Shown piece after piece: positions 51,501 through 58,865 of a stretch of DNA of 64,000 nucleotides. Each line of letters begins with the position of its first letter. The stretch's first letter is position 1. The translations under genes were made by a program, and so were the position numbers. The stretch is from Liolophura sinensis. Its lineage: Eukaryota > Mollusca > Polyplacophora > Chitonida > Chitonidae. The notes beneath the pieces were generated by a model that ran no database searches, had not been told where the DNA came from, and was given only the letters and a program-made list of their open reading frames with translations. Where the stretch lies: positions 5,619,001-5,683,000 of the forward strand of contig NC_088299.1 in NCBI RefSeq assembly GCF_032854445.1, given 5' to 3'.

Positions 51501-54500
51501 CCACAAAATATACTATATGATCTTCATATGAAAGTCTGTGAAAATAAATTTGCAAATATGTCCATAAAGTAGATTTTTCATTAAGATGTATCATGGTGGG
51601 ATTTTTCAACCACCTCTTGGCATAATGGATATCCAAAACTGTCATGCAGGATTATGCTCAAAAAGGATGTGAAGTATTTCTAAGAAATTTATTTCAATAT
51701 TAATTTGTTGTTTTATATTATAACACATGAGCTAAATCTGAATTCTGAAAAGAGTAACTAATACATTTAAAAACATTAAATTTTTGAATAAAATTTTCGT
51801 TTTGCAAATTTGTTATCAGAAAAGTTCAAATTCCAATTTTTCAGATGTCACGCTGTATATAAGCTCTCTGCTTTCATTCACAGGCTGCTTCCCGTCAGAG
51901 AGAATTTCTTATGTAGGCCAATTTTCAAGGTAATACTTAGCTTATGGGTTGCATTGATTCTAAACCTACTGTTTCTGTAATGGTTTCTGATTATCCAGAT
52001 ACTGGTGACTGTGCTGTACAAGGGCAATGAAAACACAAACCTTGCAACCTGCACAGGAGGGAGAAGAAAAGAAAATTAAGATCGTCATGGTTATCTCGAT
52101 GCATTGCCTCTTATTAGGATTAATGATTGGTTCTTTTTGGCTTCTCACGCGAATATCCGCATTTATTATTTATCCACGTTTTATTTTTAGGGAAGGAACA
52201 GAATTACCAAGGATGACATTGTTCGAGTATTTAAATTGTACGACAGGGTGAGTATCCATGCACAGCGTGTGTGTCAGTAGTTTTTGCGGAATGACTGCCG
52301 TCATATTGCTGTCTATAATCACATAAATTGAACTAAATGACCATGGAAAGAAAAAAAATCTACAAAAAAGCCAAAAACAGAATGCGTTTTCCAGGCAAAA
52401 GGCAATACTGCTGCAAGCTTGAGAATGTGTTGCTCTCTTGCATTGGCCAGAATACATGCGGAATAAAAAACAAGCGCAAATTCACAATGGCTTCGACTTC
52501 CCACAAAAATCTATTAAAGTCTTGCATTCAGACCCACTTGCGAAGTGAATATCTCATGTTGATAGATAGGAACCGAACCGAACAATCTACAGACCTACCG
52601 TAAAACCGATAGACACGGAGAGCTACCTAGAGCTACCTATCGGACTTGAAAATGCAGCTGTATATGCATCCCTATGGTTTTATATAAAAAAAATCAGATA
52701 TTATATTTTATATAGACATTTGTCTTACATAATGTAATTGAACTGGTTCTGTAAATATTTTATGCAAAATTGTCGCTTTTGTTACAGGATGGTAACGGTA
52801 GTATTGAAAATGAAGAACTACATGGCTTTCTAAAGGATCTCATGGAGCTGATACACGAAGTAAGTGATTGCCAAGAAATGTGGAATAGTGAAAGTCGACT
52901 GATTAATTGATGCCGTATATTTTGATGAATTTGATAAGCTGAAGGAAGCCGTCGGCATACTGCCACAAGCGTGTATTACTAGATGATACGAGATTTGGGT
53001 GCCTCTTATTGCGTAGCGAGGTACACAGAGCATCGATGTAAACAATTAGAATAACCTAAGGGATGGAAAGACAGCGAACATCGTAAACTTTAGTGCGGTC
53101 TCCTGCATGTTCGAATCTAGTACTCCCCAACTTGAAAACGCCAGGGGTAGATATGTTATCAGTTTGATTTATTCCCTGGCAGAATCATAAAGCTAATATC
53201 CTGGTCGTTTTTATAGAAAATATCTTCTACAGCTAAGTGGAATCACCATCTATTTACATTTTTTTCTATCTTTGATCCTAAGGTACAATGCAACATGTTG
53301 AGACCAGTTATTTCCTCGTGCATAATATTGTTAATGAATAATATCAGTCTCTGGCTTTTGGCTAATTGCAATCCTGGCCTTGGAGAAGGGTAGTTTTGGA
53401 TTCACCTGCTCTGATTGTTCGTGTATCGTGGGTGGCAAAAATCCATCGACAACATTCGGGTGACTGTTTGTGCAGTGTAACGTGCGGTTGAGAGCAATTT
53501 TGTCTTCCTCCAATATGGTGTGCATATCGCACGTGGTAAAGTACGCCAGTAACTCACCAAAGGTCAGTGTCTTACCACGAGCACCCATGTATCCATCAGC
53601 GATAAATTCGAACGCCATCATTGGATATTTGGCTGTTCATCGAGTTGCTTGGGTTTCTCATTAACAATATCTGTGTGAAATTCGGGAAAACCATATGTCA
53701 ACAATGTATAGGTATTGCGATGCGTACCAATTATGATCCTCTTTTAGCTGACCTATACTTGTTCTCGTATGAACACGACTGCATGCAGAAACTATTAAGG
53801 AGCAATCCTCACAAGGTCCGATCTTTCTCATTCACTAAATGGTATATTTCTGATCTGCTAGCTTTAAACAATCCACATATAGCATCCTTGTAAGGAGGTG
53901 GAAGATATATATCCACCTTCGCTGGATTTAAAGTAAACCACCGATTCTCCACATGGTGCAGCTTATCTGGACCCATATTTGTGTAAAGATCAGAACGGTT
54001 TCCCCTCTCGAAGACTGTACGACAAAGAAGGATAGTTTCAATCTTGACAGCAATATACCGAAGGGTCCTGCATATGGCGTGTGCATATGGCGTATGCATA
54101 TCTCGCTTTGTAGCATTTGTGACATCCCATGTGTTGTATGACGATTTCAATCAACATCACAAGTTATTGCTACAAAAACTTGGGTGTCAAGGTTATTCCA
54201 TCAAACATCTTCACGTTTCTTCAGTTTTACAATGAGTATAACTCCCTTTATAAGTAAATATGGACAGAGCGTCCAGAATCTCTCGTATTCTGCTTCGTGA
54301 TTGTGTCTAATTCTGCTTAACCCGGGGCCAGGGGGGTATATTCATCGTGCCGAACTAGATCGCCCCTTTGTATACATGAACAGTTCAAATCAAAGCACAT
54401 CTCAGATACATGTTTTATTATCGATAGGTTTACATCCTAGCATGGTACACGGTTTAAAGAGTCATTACACTCTGTCGCATAGAACATATCTTGCGTCTTT

Positions 54501-55024
54501 CCAACATCATTGAAAGCTGTGGACTATTTCTTTTTGTATAATACCGTCCTATTTTCCCACTTTATATACTTTCTTGGTTCTTTGGTAGTGTGTGTTTAAC
54601 GTCGTTGTGGGAACTGGCCTTGCAATTATTGATCCGGAACGTCTATCCTGGTATATCCTGGATATTCGGCTGGCAGACGAATATCTGTTTTGACGTATAG
54701 AATCGTATAAGTTAAAACATTCGTGAGAATGACGTTAACCAGTAATCAAATAAATAAATAATAAATAGATAATTAAATAAATAACTCTAAAAATAGACGA
54801 ATAAACAAATAAATGTGCTGATTGCGCTTCTGTGTTTTTCACAGGATTACGACGCGCAGGACTTGGAAGAGTGCAAAAGCACGCTGCTGAAAAACTGTGA
54901 CAGGAACAAAGACGGCAAGATTAATTTTGACGAACTGACCCTTGTGCTGATGGCCATGAACAACATGTCTTGTCCCGAGGAGGGGTCGGAACCCGCCCCG
55001 GGGGAGGAGGAAGACCAGGAATGA
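30504..55024 (+). CDS. Cbp53E: Calbindin-32-like hexa-EF-hand calcium-binding protein gene (9 exons seen, 5' end missing)
   Basis: Nine exons (30504-30593, 31915-32001, 33238-33294, 48925-49008, 51089-51144, 51884-51929, 52191-52247, 52788-52859, 54845-55024) join in frame to 729 nt, or 242 residues plus TGA. Every intron begins GT and ends AG. Five 12-residue EF loops are visible, at fragment residues 19-30, 65-76, 111-122, 158-169 and 202-213, separated by the linkers [11 protein letters not shown] and [10 protein letters not shown] that mark the calbindin/calretinin/secretagogin family. The closest match I know is Drosophila calbindin-32. The family consists of cytosolic calcium buffers and sensors, mostly in neurons and muscle. 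Members have about 260-310 residues and six EF-hands, so some 50-70 N-terminal residues with EF1 are missing here. Vertebrate homologues have 11 coding exons, which suggests two are unseen. The identity is secure; the orthologue subtype is inferred. Confidence 0.93.
31195..31300 (+). mobile_element. Diverged SINE 3' end
   Basis: ccctggtttcctccacccat, catcgccgtcgtgtaagtga and a degenerate tail (aataaatcaaatcaa) match the S1 3' domain with many changes. Confidence 0.55.
31428..31560 (-). mobile_element. Diverged SINE 3' end
   Basis: tttatttacttatt, then gttcacttatacaatgg and agatggaactctacccagcg resemble the S1 reverse complement. An old copy. Confidence 0.45.
31808..31865 (+). mobile_element. 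Diverged SINE 3' end, very short
   Basis: ggccatcatgtaagtgaaat, ttttgagtatggcgttaaag matches only the last 55 bases of S1. Confidence 0.5.
31915..32001 (+). CDS. Cbp53E: Calbindin-like exon, linker between EF2 and EF3
   Basis: The acceptor is ttattcacag and the donor gtacgt; both ends are phase 0. The 29 residues run from [20 protein letters not shown] to SSVEFMK. This is the most diagnostic stretch of the gene: the same linker, almost residue for residue, lies between EF2 and EF3 in insect calbindin-32 and, less closely, in vertebrate calbindin and calretinin. Confidence 0.95.
33238..33294 (+). CDS. Cbp53E: Calbindin-like exon with EF-hand 3
   Basis: The acceptor is ctgtcgtag and the donor gtaagg. 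Nineteen residues in phase 0 read IWREF, then the loop [12 protein letters not shown], then LK. All calcium ligands of the loop (positions 1, 3, 5, 7, 9, 12) are acceptable and glycine is at position 6. A 15.6-kb intron follows. Confidence 0.95.
33900..34195 (+). mobile_element. Family M element, one arm
   Basis: The best preserved single arm: gcatggagacaaaaaccata, gacagtgtgatagctggcaa, ggttttattctaactgttcg, tgtaaatgcataaatgttag, gcagaattaggtaaaa, ctcacatttaac. It serves as the reference for the other fragments. Confidence 0.75.
34391..34463 (-). other. tRNA-like sequence, probable pseudogene or SINE head
   Basis: Read on the minus strand: gggtccca at one end, A-box-like tagtccagctgatagaatgc, and B-box-like gagttcaattc. 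The anticodon stem does not close properly, so I do not call a tRNA gene. Confidence 0.35.
35248..35284 (+). repeat. (TTTA)n microsatellite
   Basis: A run of tttatttatttattta units; possibly the tail of a lost SINE. Confidence 0.9.
35533..36552. mobile_element. Family M foldback-like element with ~300-bp inverted repeats, nearly complete
   Basis: The left end starts ctgtataaaccagg followed by one 35-bp unit (cctgctggtgggctgagcat). The right end is the inverse: one unit, then cctggtttatgcag. Inside, the left arm (35580-35850) and the right arm (36200-36500) are inverted copies of each other, for example catttacatgaacagttaga at the left against tctaactgttcatgtaaatg at the right. The centre (about 35880-36190) shows no recognised gene. 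It is a non-autonomous element; its class (foldback or long-TIR MITE) is inferred. Confidence 0.7.
36555..36690 (+). mobile_element. Family M fragment, second partial arm
   Basis: aaaaaagagaaaacagcgta, gataacgtgatagctggcaa and ccgatgaaatacggtccctt repeat the inner part of the arm directly after the right end of the element before it. Confidence 0.55.
36691..37908. other. Intron sequence, nothing recognised
   Basis: AT-rich, no clear repeat. Confidence 0.5.
37919..38016 (-). mobile_element. SINE S1 fragment with 10-bp target duplication
   Basis: The direct repeat atgtaaatat lies at 37909-37918 and 38017-38026. It encloses a shortened S1 (ttcgtactcagaaatatttc ... gaccatccacatgatgctga). Confidence 0.82.
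38027..40224. other. Intron sequence; unclassified frame at 39503-39847
   Basis: A 114-codon + frame (39503-39847) is the longest non-repeat frame here. It matches no family I know and has no clear splice context. Confidence 0.4.
40225..40445 (-). mobile_element. Family M element, one arm
   Basis: ggcttaagcc, gcatttacatgcata, ggaataaaacg, agtccgtattttttgccagc, atctgctctggtctcactct: the reverse M arm in the right order. Confidence 0.65.
40446..42449. other. Intron sequence with overlapping open frames near 40966-41324
   Basis: Frames on both strands overlap at 40966-41324 (up to 105 codons on the minus strand, opening at a TTG). Neither is recognised. The possible minus-strand exon at 41558-41824 is listed on its own. 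Confidence 0.4.
41558..41824 (-). CDS. Possible minus-strand terminal exon with polyadenylation signal
   Basis: An 88-residue frame on the minus strand ending at a TGA at 41558. It holds a hydrophobic stretch ([20 protein letters not shown]) that could be a membrane helix. About 35-40 bases after the stop the minus strand reads gcataataaatg, with an AATAAA. Just inside the frame, the minus strand has a possible acceptor (atgccctcactcag). A real gene would need upstream exons above 41830, and I found none. No family is recognised. Confidence 0.2.
   Translation of the reverse strand: MPSLRVRKCICTYVEHSFWSRLWIYAAAYSRLKVSIVSYDHRRFLSLCAGWALVGGTCGAGTAILLIYNQLNSPLLSQNVMTLPSPFG
42450..42701 (+). mobile_element. 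SINE S1, near full length, diverged head
   Basis: Head cctccgtgtctccgtggcag ... tgtgagttcaagtcc, body tctccggtcgtacgtgggaa, 3' end ttcttgagtaccgcctaaaa and a degenerate A-rich tail. The A box is disrupted. Confidence 0.88.
42702..44252. other. Intron sequence, nothing recognised
   Basis: A 130-codon + frame at 43406-43798 has no family motif and no compelling splice sites. Confidence 0.45.
44253..44388 (+). mobile_element. SINE S1, 3' part with long AAAT/TCAA tail
   Basis: cggtttcttaccaccataat to agtgcgttgtaaagcaccaa, then a tail of repeated aataaatc units of about 50 bases, the longest S1 tail in the window. Confidence 0.85.
44513..44567 (+). mobile_element. SINE S1, 55-bp 3' remnant with 11-bp target duplication
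   Basis: Only tgaagtgaaatattcttgag through the aataaa tail is present. It is flanked by taatgtgcctg at 44502-44512 and 44568-44578. It was inserted at this small size, which shows reverse transcription stopped after about 55 bases. Confidence 0.88.
44996..45105 (-). mobile_element. SINE S1, 3' part
   Basis: ttggctggtgtttggcgccg ... gcaaagcccggagg, the 3' domain in reverse. Confidence 0.82.
45891..46063 (-). mobile_element. SINE S1, two thirds length
   Basis: tttatttggtcggtgtttta through cgacggcggccagcattatg to ccacgtacggccgaagaggc. The head is missing. Confidence 0.87.
46412..46612 (+). mobile_element. SINE S1, head lost
   Basis: It starts near the B box (ggctgtgagttggtccggca) and runs to the caaataaataaataaa tail. 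Flanks aactttagtgg and aagtttaatgg may be an aged target duplication. Confidence 0.87.
46613..48179. other. Intron sequence, nothing recognised
   Basis: No repeat or gene that I can support. Confidence 0.5.
48180..48640 (+). repeat. Dispersed repeat D, copy A
   Basis: About 450 bp that recur, with roughly 75% identity by eye, at 54235-54735: aaatatggacag-gcgtc, ttattatcgacag, tccgtcctattttcg-ac, attattgacccggaacgtc. It ends 285 bp before a calbindin exon. No coding potential recognised. Confidence 0.6.
48925..49008 (+). CDS. Cbp53E: Calbindin-like exon, exiting helix of EF3 and linker to EF4
   Basis: The acceptor is ttatctgttggcag and the donor gtaact; both ends are phase 0. The 28 residues begin [17 protein letters not shown] and end LIVYADTM. 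This matches the family pattern ELK-NFL-LL...L.EYTD.ML. The joint with the previous exon (DELK to SFL) restores the family sequence exactly, so no exon is missing in the large intron. Confidence 0.94.
49365..49440 (+). mobile_element. Diverged SINE 3' end
   Basis: cggttacgccaccc, atggtataagaggaaaattc, ttgagtatgatg follow the S1 3' order with heavy change. Confidence 0.3.
50093..50165 (-). mobile_element. Diverged SINE 3' end
   Basis: tttatttacttgattgttgt, ttagggttatactgaac and tacgatggcg resemble the S1 3' end in reverse; an old copy. Confidence 0.3.
51089..51144 (+). CDS. Cbp53E: Calbindin-like exon with EF-hand 4
   Basis: The acceptor is tgttcacag and the donor gtaagt, after 56 nt. It starts in phase 0 and ends two bases into a lysine codon. 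The loop is [12 protein letters not shown], canonical at every ligand position. The following MA(K) leads into the LLPV linker of the next exon. Confidence 0.93.
51884..51929 (+). CDS. Cbp53E: Calbindin-like exon, [10 protein letters not shown] linker
   Basis: A 46-nt exon between tttcattcacag and gtaata. Its first base completes the lysine codon left by the exon before. It codes [15 protein letters not shown], the second family-specific linker (LLPV.ENFL) that precedes EF5. It is short and easily missed by gene predictors. Confidence 0.92.
52191..52247 (+). CDS. Cbp53E: Calbindin-like exon, entering helix of EF-hand 5
   Basis: Nineteen residues in phase 0 between ttatttttag and gtgagt: [19 protein letters not shown]. 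The last two residues are positions 1 and 2 of the EF5 loop, so an intron cuts through this loop. The intron upstream is only 261 bp. Confidence 0.92.
52788..52859 (+). CDS. Cbp53E: Calbindin-like exon, EF-hand 5 loop and exiting helix
   Basis: The acceptor is ttttgttacag and the donor gtaagt; 24 residues in phase 0. [10 protein letters not shown] completes the EF5 loop begun in the previous exon ([12 protein letters not shown]), followed by the helix [14 protein letters not shown]. The pattern ENEEL.GFLKDL is typical of calbindin-32. Confidence 0.94.
53331..53621 (-). CDS. Unclassified 96-residue open frame
   Basis: An intact frame starting MMAFEF and ending ETDIIH, with an in-frame stop a few codons before the ATG. 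The residue mix looks protein-like ([39 protein letters not shown]). I do not recognise the family. It lies head to head with the RT remnant inside a calbindin intron and may be part of another mobile element. Confidence 0.25.
   Translation of the reverse strand: MMAFEFIADGYMGARGKTLTFGELLAYFTTCDMHTILEEDKIALNRTLHCTNSHPNVVDGFLPPTIHEQSEQVNPKLPFSKARIAISQKPETDIIH
53600..54238 (+). pseudogene. Degenerate reverse-transcriptase fragment (Penelope-like or similar retroelement)
   Basis: Read on the + strand, 53621-53893 gives [20 protein letters not shown], then [20 protein letters not shown], then [15 protein letters not shown]. This follows a widespread invertebrate retroelement RT pattern (FLI.NIFV.FG..QQ.VGIPMGTN.APLLADL...RYIDDVLSLNN). 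After a stop and frameshifts, 54040-54235 carries a PAYGV motif and a downstream DDFN...LL..GY match to the next domain block. One of the two catalytic aspartates is lost (YISD for YIDD). The copy is dead and lies in the last calbindin intron. Assigning it to Penelope-like elements is from memory and less sure than its being RT. Confidence 0.7.
54235..54735 (+). repeat. Dispersed repeat D, copy B
   Basis: Same order of blocks as copy A: agtaaatatggacagagcgt, cttaacccggggcc, attatcgata, gtctttccaacatcattgaa, ccgtcctattttcccacttt, attgatccggaacgtc. It lies about 6.06 kb from copy A in the same orientation, just before the last calbindin exon. Confidence 0.6.
54707..54800 (+). mobile_element. 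Diverged SINE 3' end with AAAT tail
   Basis: cgtataagttaaaacattcg, gaatgacgttaaccag, then caaataaataaataataaat. It ends 45 bp before the last calbindin exon. Confidence 0.45.
54845..55024 (+). CDS. Cbp53E: Calbindin-like terminal coding exon with EF-hand 6 and acidic tail
   Basis: The acceptor is tgtttttcacag and the stop is TGA at 55022-55024; 59 residues. It opens [17 protein letters not shown], then the EF6 loop [12 protein letters not shown], then the helix [11 protein letters not shown] and an acidic tail rich in E and P with about nine acidic residues in the last 16. In vertebrate calbindin D28k the sixth hand is degenerate; here all ligand positions are filled. The open frame runs back to 54815, but 54815-54844 is the intron end. 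Confidence 0.95.
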   Translation, partial: DYDAQDLEECKSTLLKNCDRNKDGKINFDELTLVLMAMNNMSCPEEGSEPAPGEEEDQE

Positions 55025-56033
55025 GTCACGTGACATGAAAATGCCCTGACTAACTGCTCATTTGTATGTATATTCAGGGACGCCATATTACTTTGGAGAT
55101 TGGTGTGTTGATAACAGTGACGTCCGTGGAGGAAAATGGTGACATTGCTTACAGTGATTTCATCCGCTCAAGGTGCAGGCGTATCGTAGTTGGGATAGTT
55201 GTCGTACTCCCTTGGGTGCAGGACCGTCGTAATCTTGTCAACACATCACTTCTGTGGTGGATGTAACAAACTGGACATTGGGACGAAAACCTCATGTAAA
55301 CTCGTAACAAGATCTCGCCTTTTGTTGAAATTATGTTTAGCTTTTTCATATTTTAGAGGGTAGCTTTTCGTACTCGATCGATACTTTTTGATCTCTCTAC
55401 TGGTACTTAGAATCGGGACTTTAAACTTCGGTGAGCCAATCAGCATATCAATAACGGTATTTCATTCCAAAACATGATAGTAATATCGCCGTTATTGCTT
55501 GCGGGTGTTTATTAACTTATCAGATATCTGCAATATTCAAAACCGCCACAGGTCCGCGACAGAGAAAACACCAGGAAGTCAAGTAAAATCTTCAAATTAA
55601 GGTGAAGCCTAACAGTGCATGGAGGGGAAATAGTCTAATCCAATGTATCTATATAAATACATAAAGATGTGTTTTTAACAGATAACTGGCAGGACCAGAA
55701 GTCGAATAGTAACCATATGCTCTTTCGAAAAGTCGACTAGAGTGCACGAGTTCATAACGTCGCAGATTTGTCTTTGCTAGCGTCCAGTCGAGTTCGCAAA
55801 CGATACGACATCTAATGAAAATAGCGCACCATATAATTTGAATTCGACATATTTCACCAAGAGAGAACGTGATTTAGGTAATCGCCTACATACATGTAAT
55901 TAGACACTATAGGTTAGGGTATAGCATACAGGATCGCTCGTACAAATGCACTCGTCTAAATGTCAGCAAACGGAAAAGGCGCCATTTTGGAAACAATGTA
56001 TTCTTGTGCCATTATTGTTTCCCAGTGTAAGAT

Positions 56034-56036
<3 letters not shown>
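55025..56036 (+). other. Probable 3' UTR or flank of the calbindin-like gene
   Basis: It follows the stop codon directly and shows no AATAAA. No repeat family of this window was found in it. Confidence 0.4.

Positions 56037-56089
<53 letters not shown>
56037..56089 (+). repeat. (GT)26 microsatellite
   Basis: An uninterrupted GT run about 1 kb after the calbindin stop codon, adjoining the 46/49-bp array. Confidence 0.97.
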
Positions 56090-56094
<5 letters not shown>

Positions 56095-56935
56095 CATGAC
56101 GCTGCGGGCGCATCTCAGCTTAAGATACTGTGAGTTCAAAACATCACGCACACAGCACATCTTACTGTAACATGTTGTGAGGGCGCTAAACATGATGTAC
56201 ACAGCACCTCTTACTGTAACATGTGAGTGCGGTTAACATGACGCACACAGCACATCTTACTGTAAGATGTTGTGAGGGCGCTAAACATGACGCAAACAGC
56301 ACATCTTACTGTAACATGTAAGTGCGGTAAACATGATGTACACAGCAACTCTTACTGTAAGACGTTGTGAGGGCGTTAAACATGACGCACACAGCACATC
56401 TTACTGTAACATTTTGTGAGTGCGGTAAAGATGTTGTACACAGCACATCTTACTCTCACATTCAGATCATCTTTCTGTAAAATGTTGTGTGTGTGCTAAA
56501 CATAGCACACACAGATCATCTCACTGTAAGAAGTTGTGAGTGTGCAAAACATAACTCTTATCTGAACGCTTCTGACGTTAGATGTTGTAACTGTGCTAAA
56601 CCTGACGCACCCGGCGTATCTGACTGTAAGGCGTCGTTTCTTCTCAGTGTGCTTAACGTGAAACACGCCTAGTATCTCACTGTAAGGTGTTCTGGGTGTG
56701 CTAAGCATGACACACACGGATTATCTCAGTGTAAGGTGTTTTAAGTGTGCTAAACATGACACACACAGACTATCTCAATGTAAGATGATTTGAGTGTGCT
56801 AAACATGACGCACACGGCGTATCTCAATGTAAGGTGTTCACCGAGTGTACTAAACGTAACACACATAATGTTTCTCAGTGTAAGATAGTGCGAGTGTGCT
56901 AAACATGACGCATATGGCGTATATCTCACCTTTAA
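56095..56935 (+). repeat. Minisatellite, alternating 46- and 49-bp units, about 17 copies
   Basis: Unit core ctaaacatgacgcacacagc then acatcttactgtaa and gatgttgtgag. Starts at 56185, 56231, 56280 and 56326 give steps of 46, 49 and 46. Units drift strongly towards the right end (tatctcaatgtaagg forms), so the right side is older or less homogenised. Confidence 0.92.
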
Positions 56936-58547
56936 TGAGACGAGTGTCCGCTAGTGGAAGGCAAGTTTACTCTAGAATAGTCAGTGGTGGCAAATACCCA
57001 TTGCTTACGACGTGTGACCTTTATTCGTTTTATTTTTCCCCCTTTTTATGAGTAATGCAAACAAATTTTTGCTTCGACATTTTAAGAGAATTGTTTTGTG
57101 TGAGAGCTGTGCGTTATGTTGCACAAGTGATATAATGCTATGATCGTTCTGCCTTTTAGGTAGTGTATCCAAAGTGTCTTTGTTAAGGCATTCCAAGTCT
57201 GTGAATTAGTGTATGTGATACTTGTTTGTGCATTCAGGTAATGTGTTAAGGTACACGATCCATCTATCAACCACCATCCGGGAAAGTTCACGCTTATTCT
57301 TTTGCTTTCTGTTTTGATGTTTTCTGTTTAATCGTAGTTGAATGTAATTTTCATTCATTTATTAGTAGATACATATATACACATATATAATATTTCTGAA
57401 ATTCGGTTTTAGCCTTTGTCCTGAAATACCGATTCTCCATTTGTCGACGGCTTGTTTTTAAACGTCAGGAATTAAAGATTGAAAGAACATCAAGTTTGAT
57501 GGATGTTGATGGGCATGGAGGTTACGTATGACTCAACAATGTTACATACTGTAGTGTGACTGCGCATGTACGTTACACTCTTCATTTTTCTCATAGTACT
57601 TATCGTCATTATCATACTTTTCTTTCTTCTAAGCTCAAATCTCAAGGAATGTGACGTAAACACGTGTAGATGTCCTCACACGCCACCCCCTGTCCACCTG
57701 CCCCAACCCTTCCTACAATATTCATCACTTAAATTAGTTGTTTTCGCGACACAATCACGTGCACGTGTAAAAACGTTTAAAATGAACGTCTTCCGATTTT
57801 AGGGTGATAACATTCTACCCTATGAAGTGGTTTGAGAAGAGATTTTCAATCAGTTTACTGGAAACTAGCTTTTAATCTTACTAGATGGTGATTAGGGATT
57901 CAATCACGATAGGCACGCGATACTCTATATAGTCATACATGTAGTTTTCAAGCAAAAATTAACTTATCACTTACCAATTTACAACTTTTGCATTTTTCTA
58001 ACTATAGTTCTCCACAGAAGAATACATTTTAGCTTTTTCTGATATTGTACATTTAGTATTAAATTACAAGATCTTTATACGAACTTTAAGTTACAAGAAA
58101 CTAAAGGTACTGAGATTAGCGTTGACTTGGCTTACCTACACGACAGACTGAAACACCATTACTGGACATACATTGTAAAAGCTGCCAGGTGTTCCTTATG
58201 CTTGTTTAACAAACAGTAGGTTGTGTTTAACGCAAAATATATCGGTTAGGTGTGACTGTTATATTTTTGCCTGATTTCTAGATTAGTATAATTATCGGTT
58301 TATGTAAAACATGTTGGTTACGAGTCACTGTTACGTTTGGGTATAAACCATTAAGCTTTCTGTTCAATTGTGCCCTTTTTATATTTTAACCTGGTTGAAC
58401 ACTGGCCTTACAATGTTATTATTTTGCACTTGCTATTTGTTATTATTGTTCAAGGTTTTAAATCTCTATGATATCCCTAAATACAGAAACATATCGGGAA
58501 ATGCAATTACCTGTGGTTACGTGTGTTTCTCAGCTCAAATATATTTA
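56936..58547. other. Flanking sequence, nothing recognised
   Basis: Contains the candidate ATTAAA at 57471; otherwise plain. Confidence 0.45.
57471..57476 (+). terminator. Candidate polyadenylation signal for the calbindin-like gene
   Basis: ATTAAA followed within 40 bases by a GT-rich stretch (tttgatggatgttgatggg). No AATAAA was seen between the stop codon at 55024 and this point. Use of this site would give a 3' UTR of about 2.4 kb that includes the GT run and the 46/49-bp array. This is inference only. Confidence 0.2.
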
Positions 58548-58865
58548 ATTATTTATTTTGATTACACAAGAATATTTATCTTCTACGACGGCAACCAGCA
58601 CAAACGTGGGAAGAAATATGACAGAGCTCGGCGGAAACCCCAATCAACTGCAGCGTGCTGGCAGACCTTCCCAAATCCGGCCAGCAACTCTGTTCGATTT
58701 CCTTCCACCATAATGCTGACATAATAAATAAATAAATAAATAAACAATCCGACCAGAGAGAAAGCCAGCTGGAGCTGGACTTGAACGCGCAGAGCCCGTA
58801 TTAGTGAGAGGCTCCTCGGTCTTTGCCCCGCGCTAGCACGCTAACCACTCGGCCACGGAGAGCCC
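58548..58865 (-). mobile_element. SINE S1, near full length, split by a second SINE
   Basis: The left part ends cagaccttcccaaatccgg and the right part resumes aatccgaccagagagaaagc, running to the head at ccactcggccacggagagcc. The two parts are the two halves of one reverse S1 copy. Confidence 0.87.
58684..58744 (+). mobile_element. SINE S1, short copy nested in an opposite S1
   Basis: ctgttcgatttccttccacc, ataatgctgac and an ataaataaataaataaac tail, in the + direction. Flanked by aatccggcca and aatccgacca, a possible 10-bp target duplication with one change. Confidence 0.8.

Noticed and set aside
53809-54150. 113-codon minus-strand frame
   Set aside because: It is the antisense shadow of the RT remnant, whose motifs are on the + strand.
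55946-56202. Frames with poly-CV or poly-TH stretches
   Set aside because: They are translations of the GT microsatellite.
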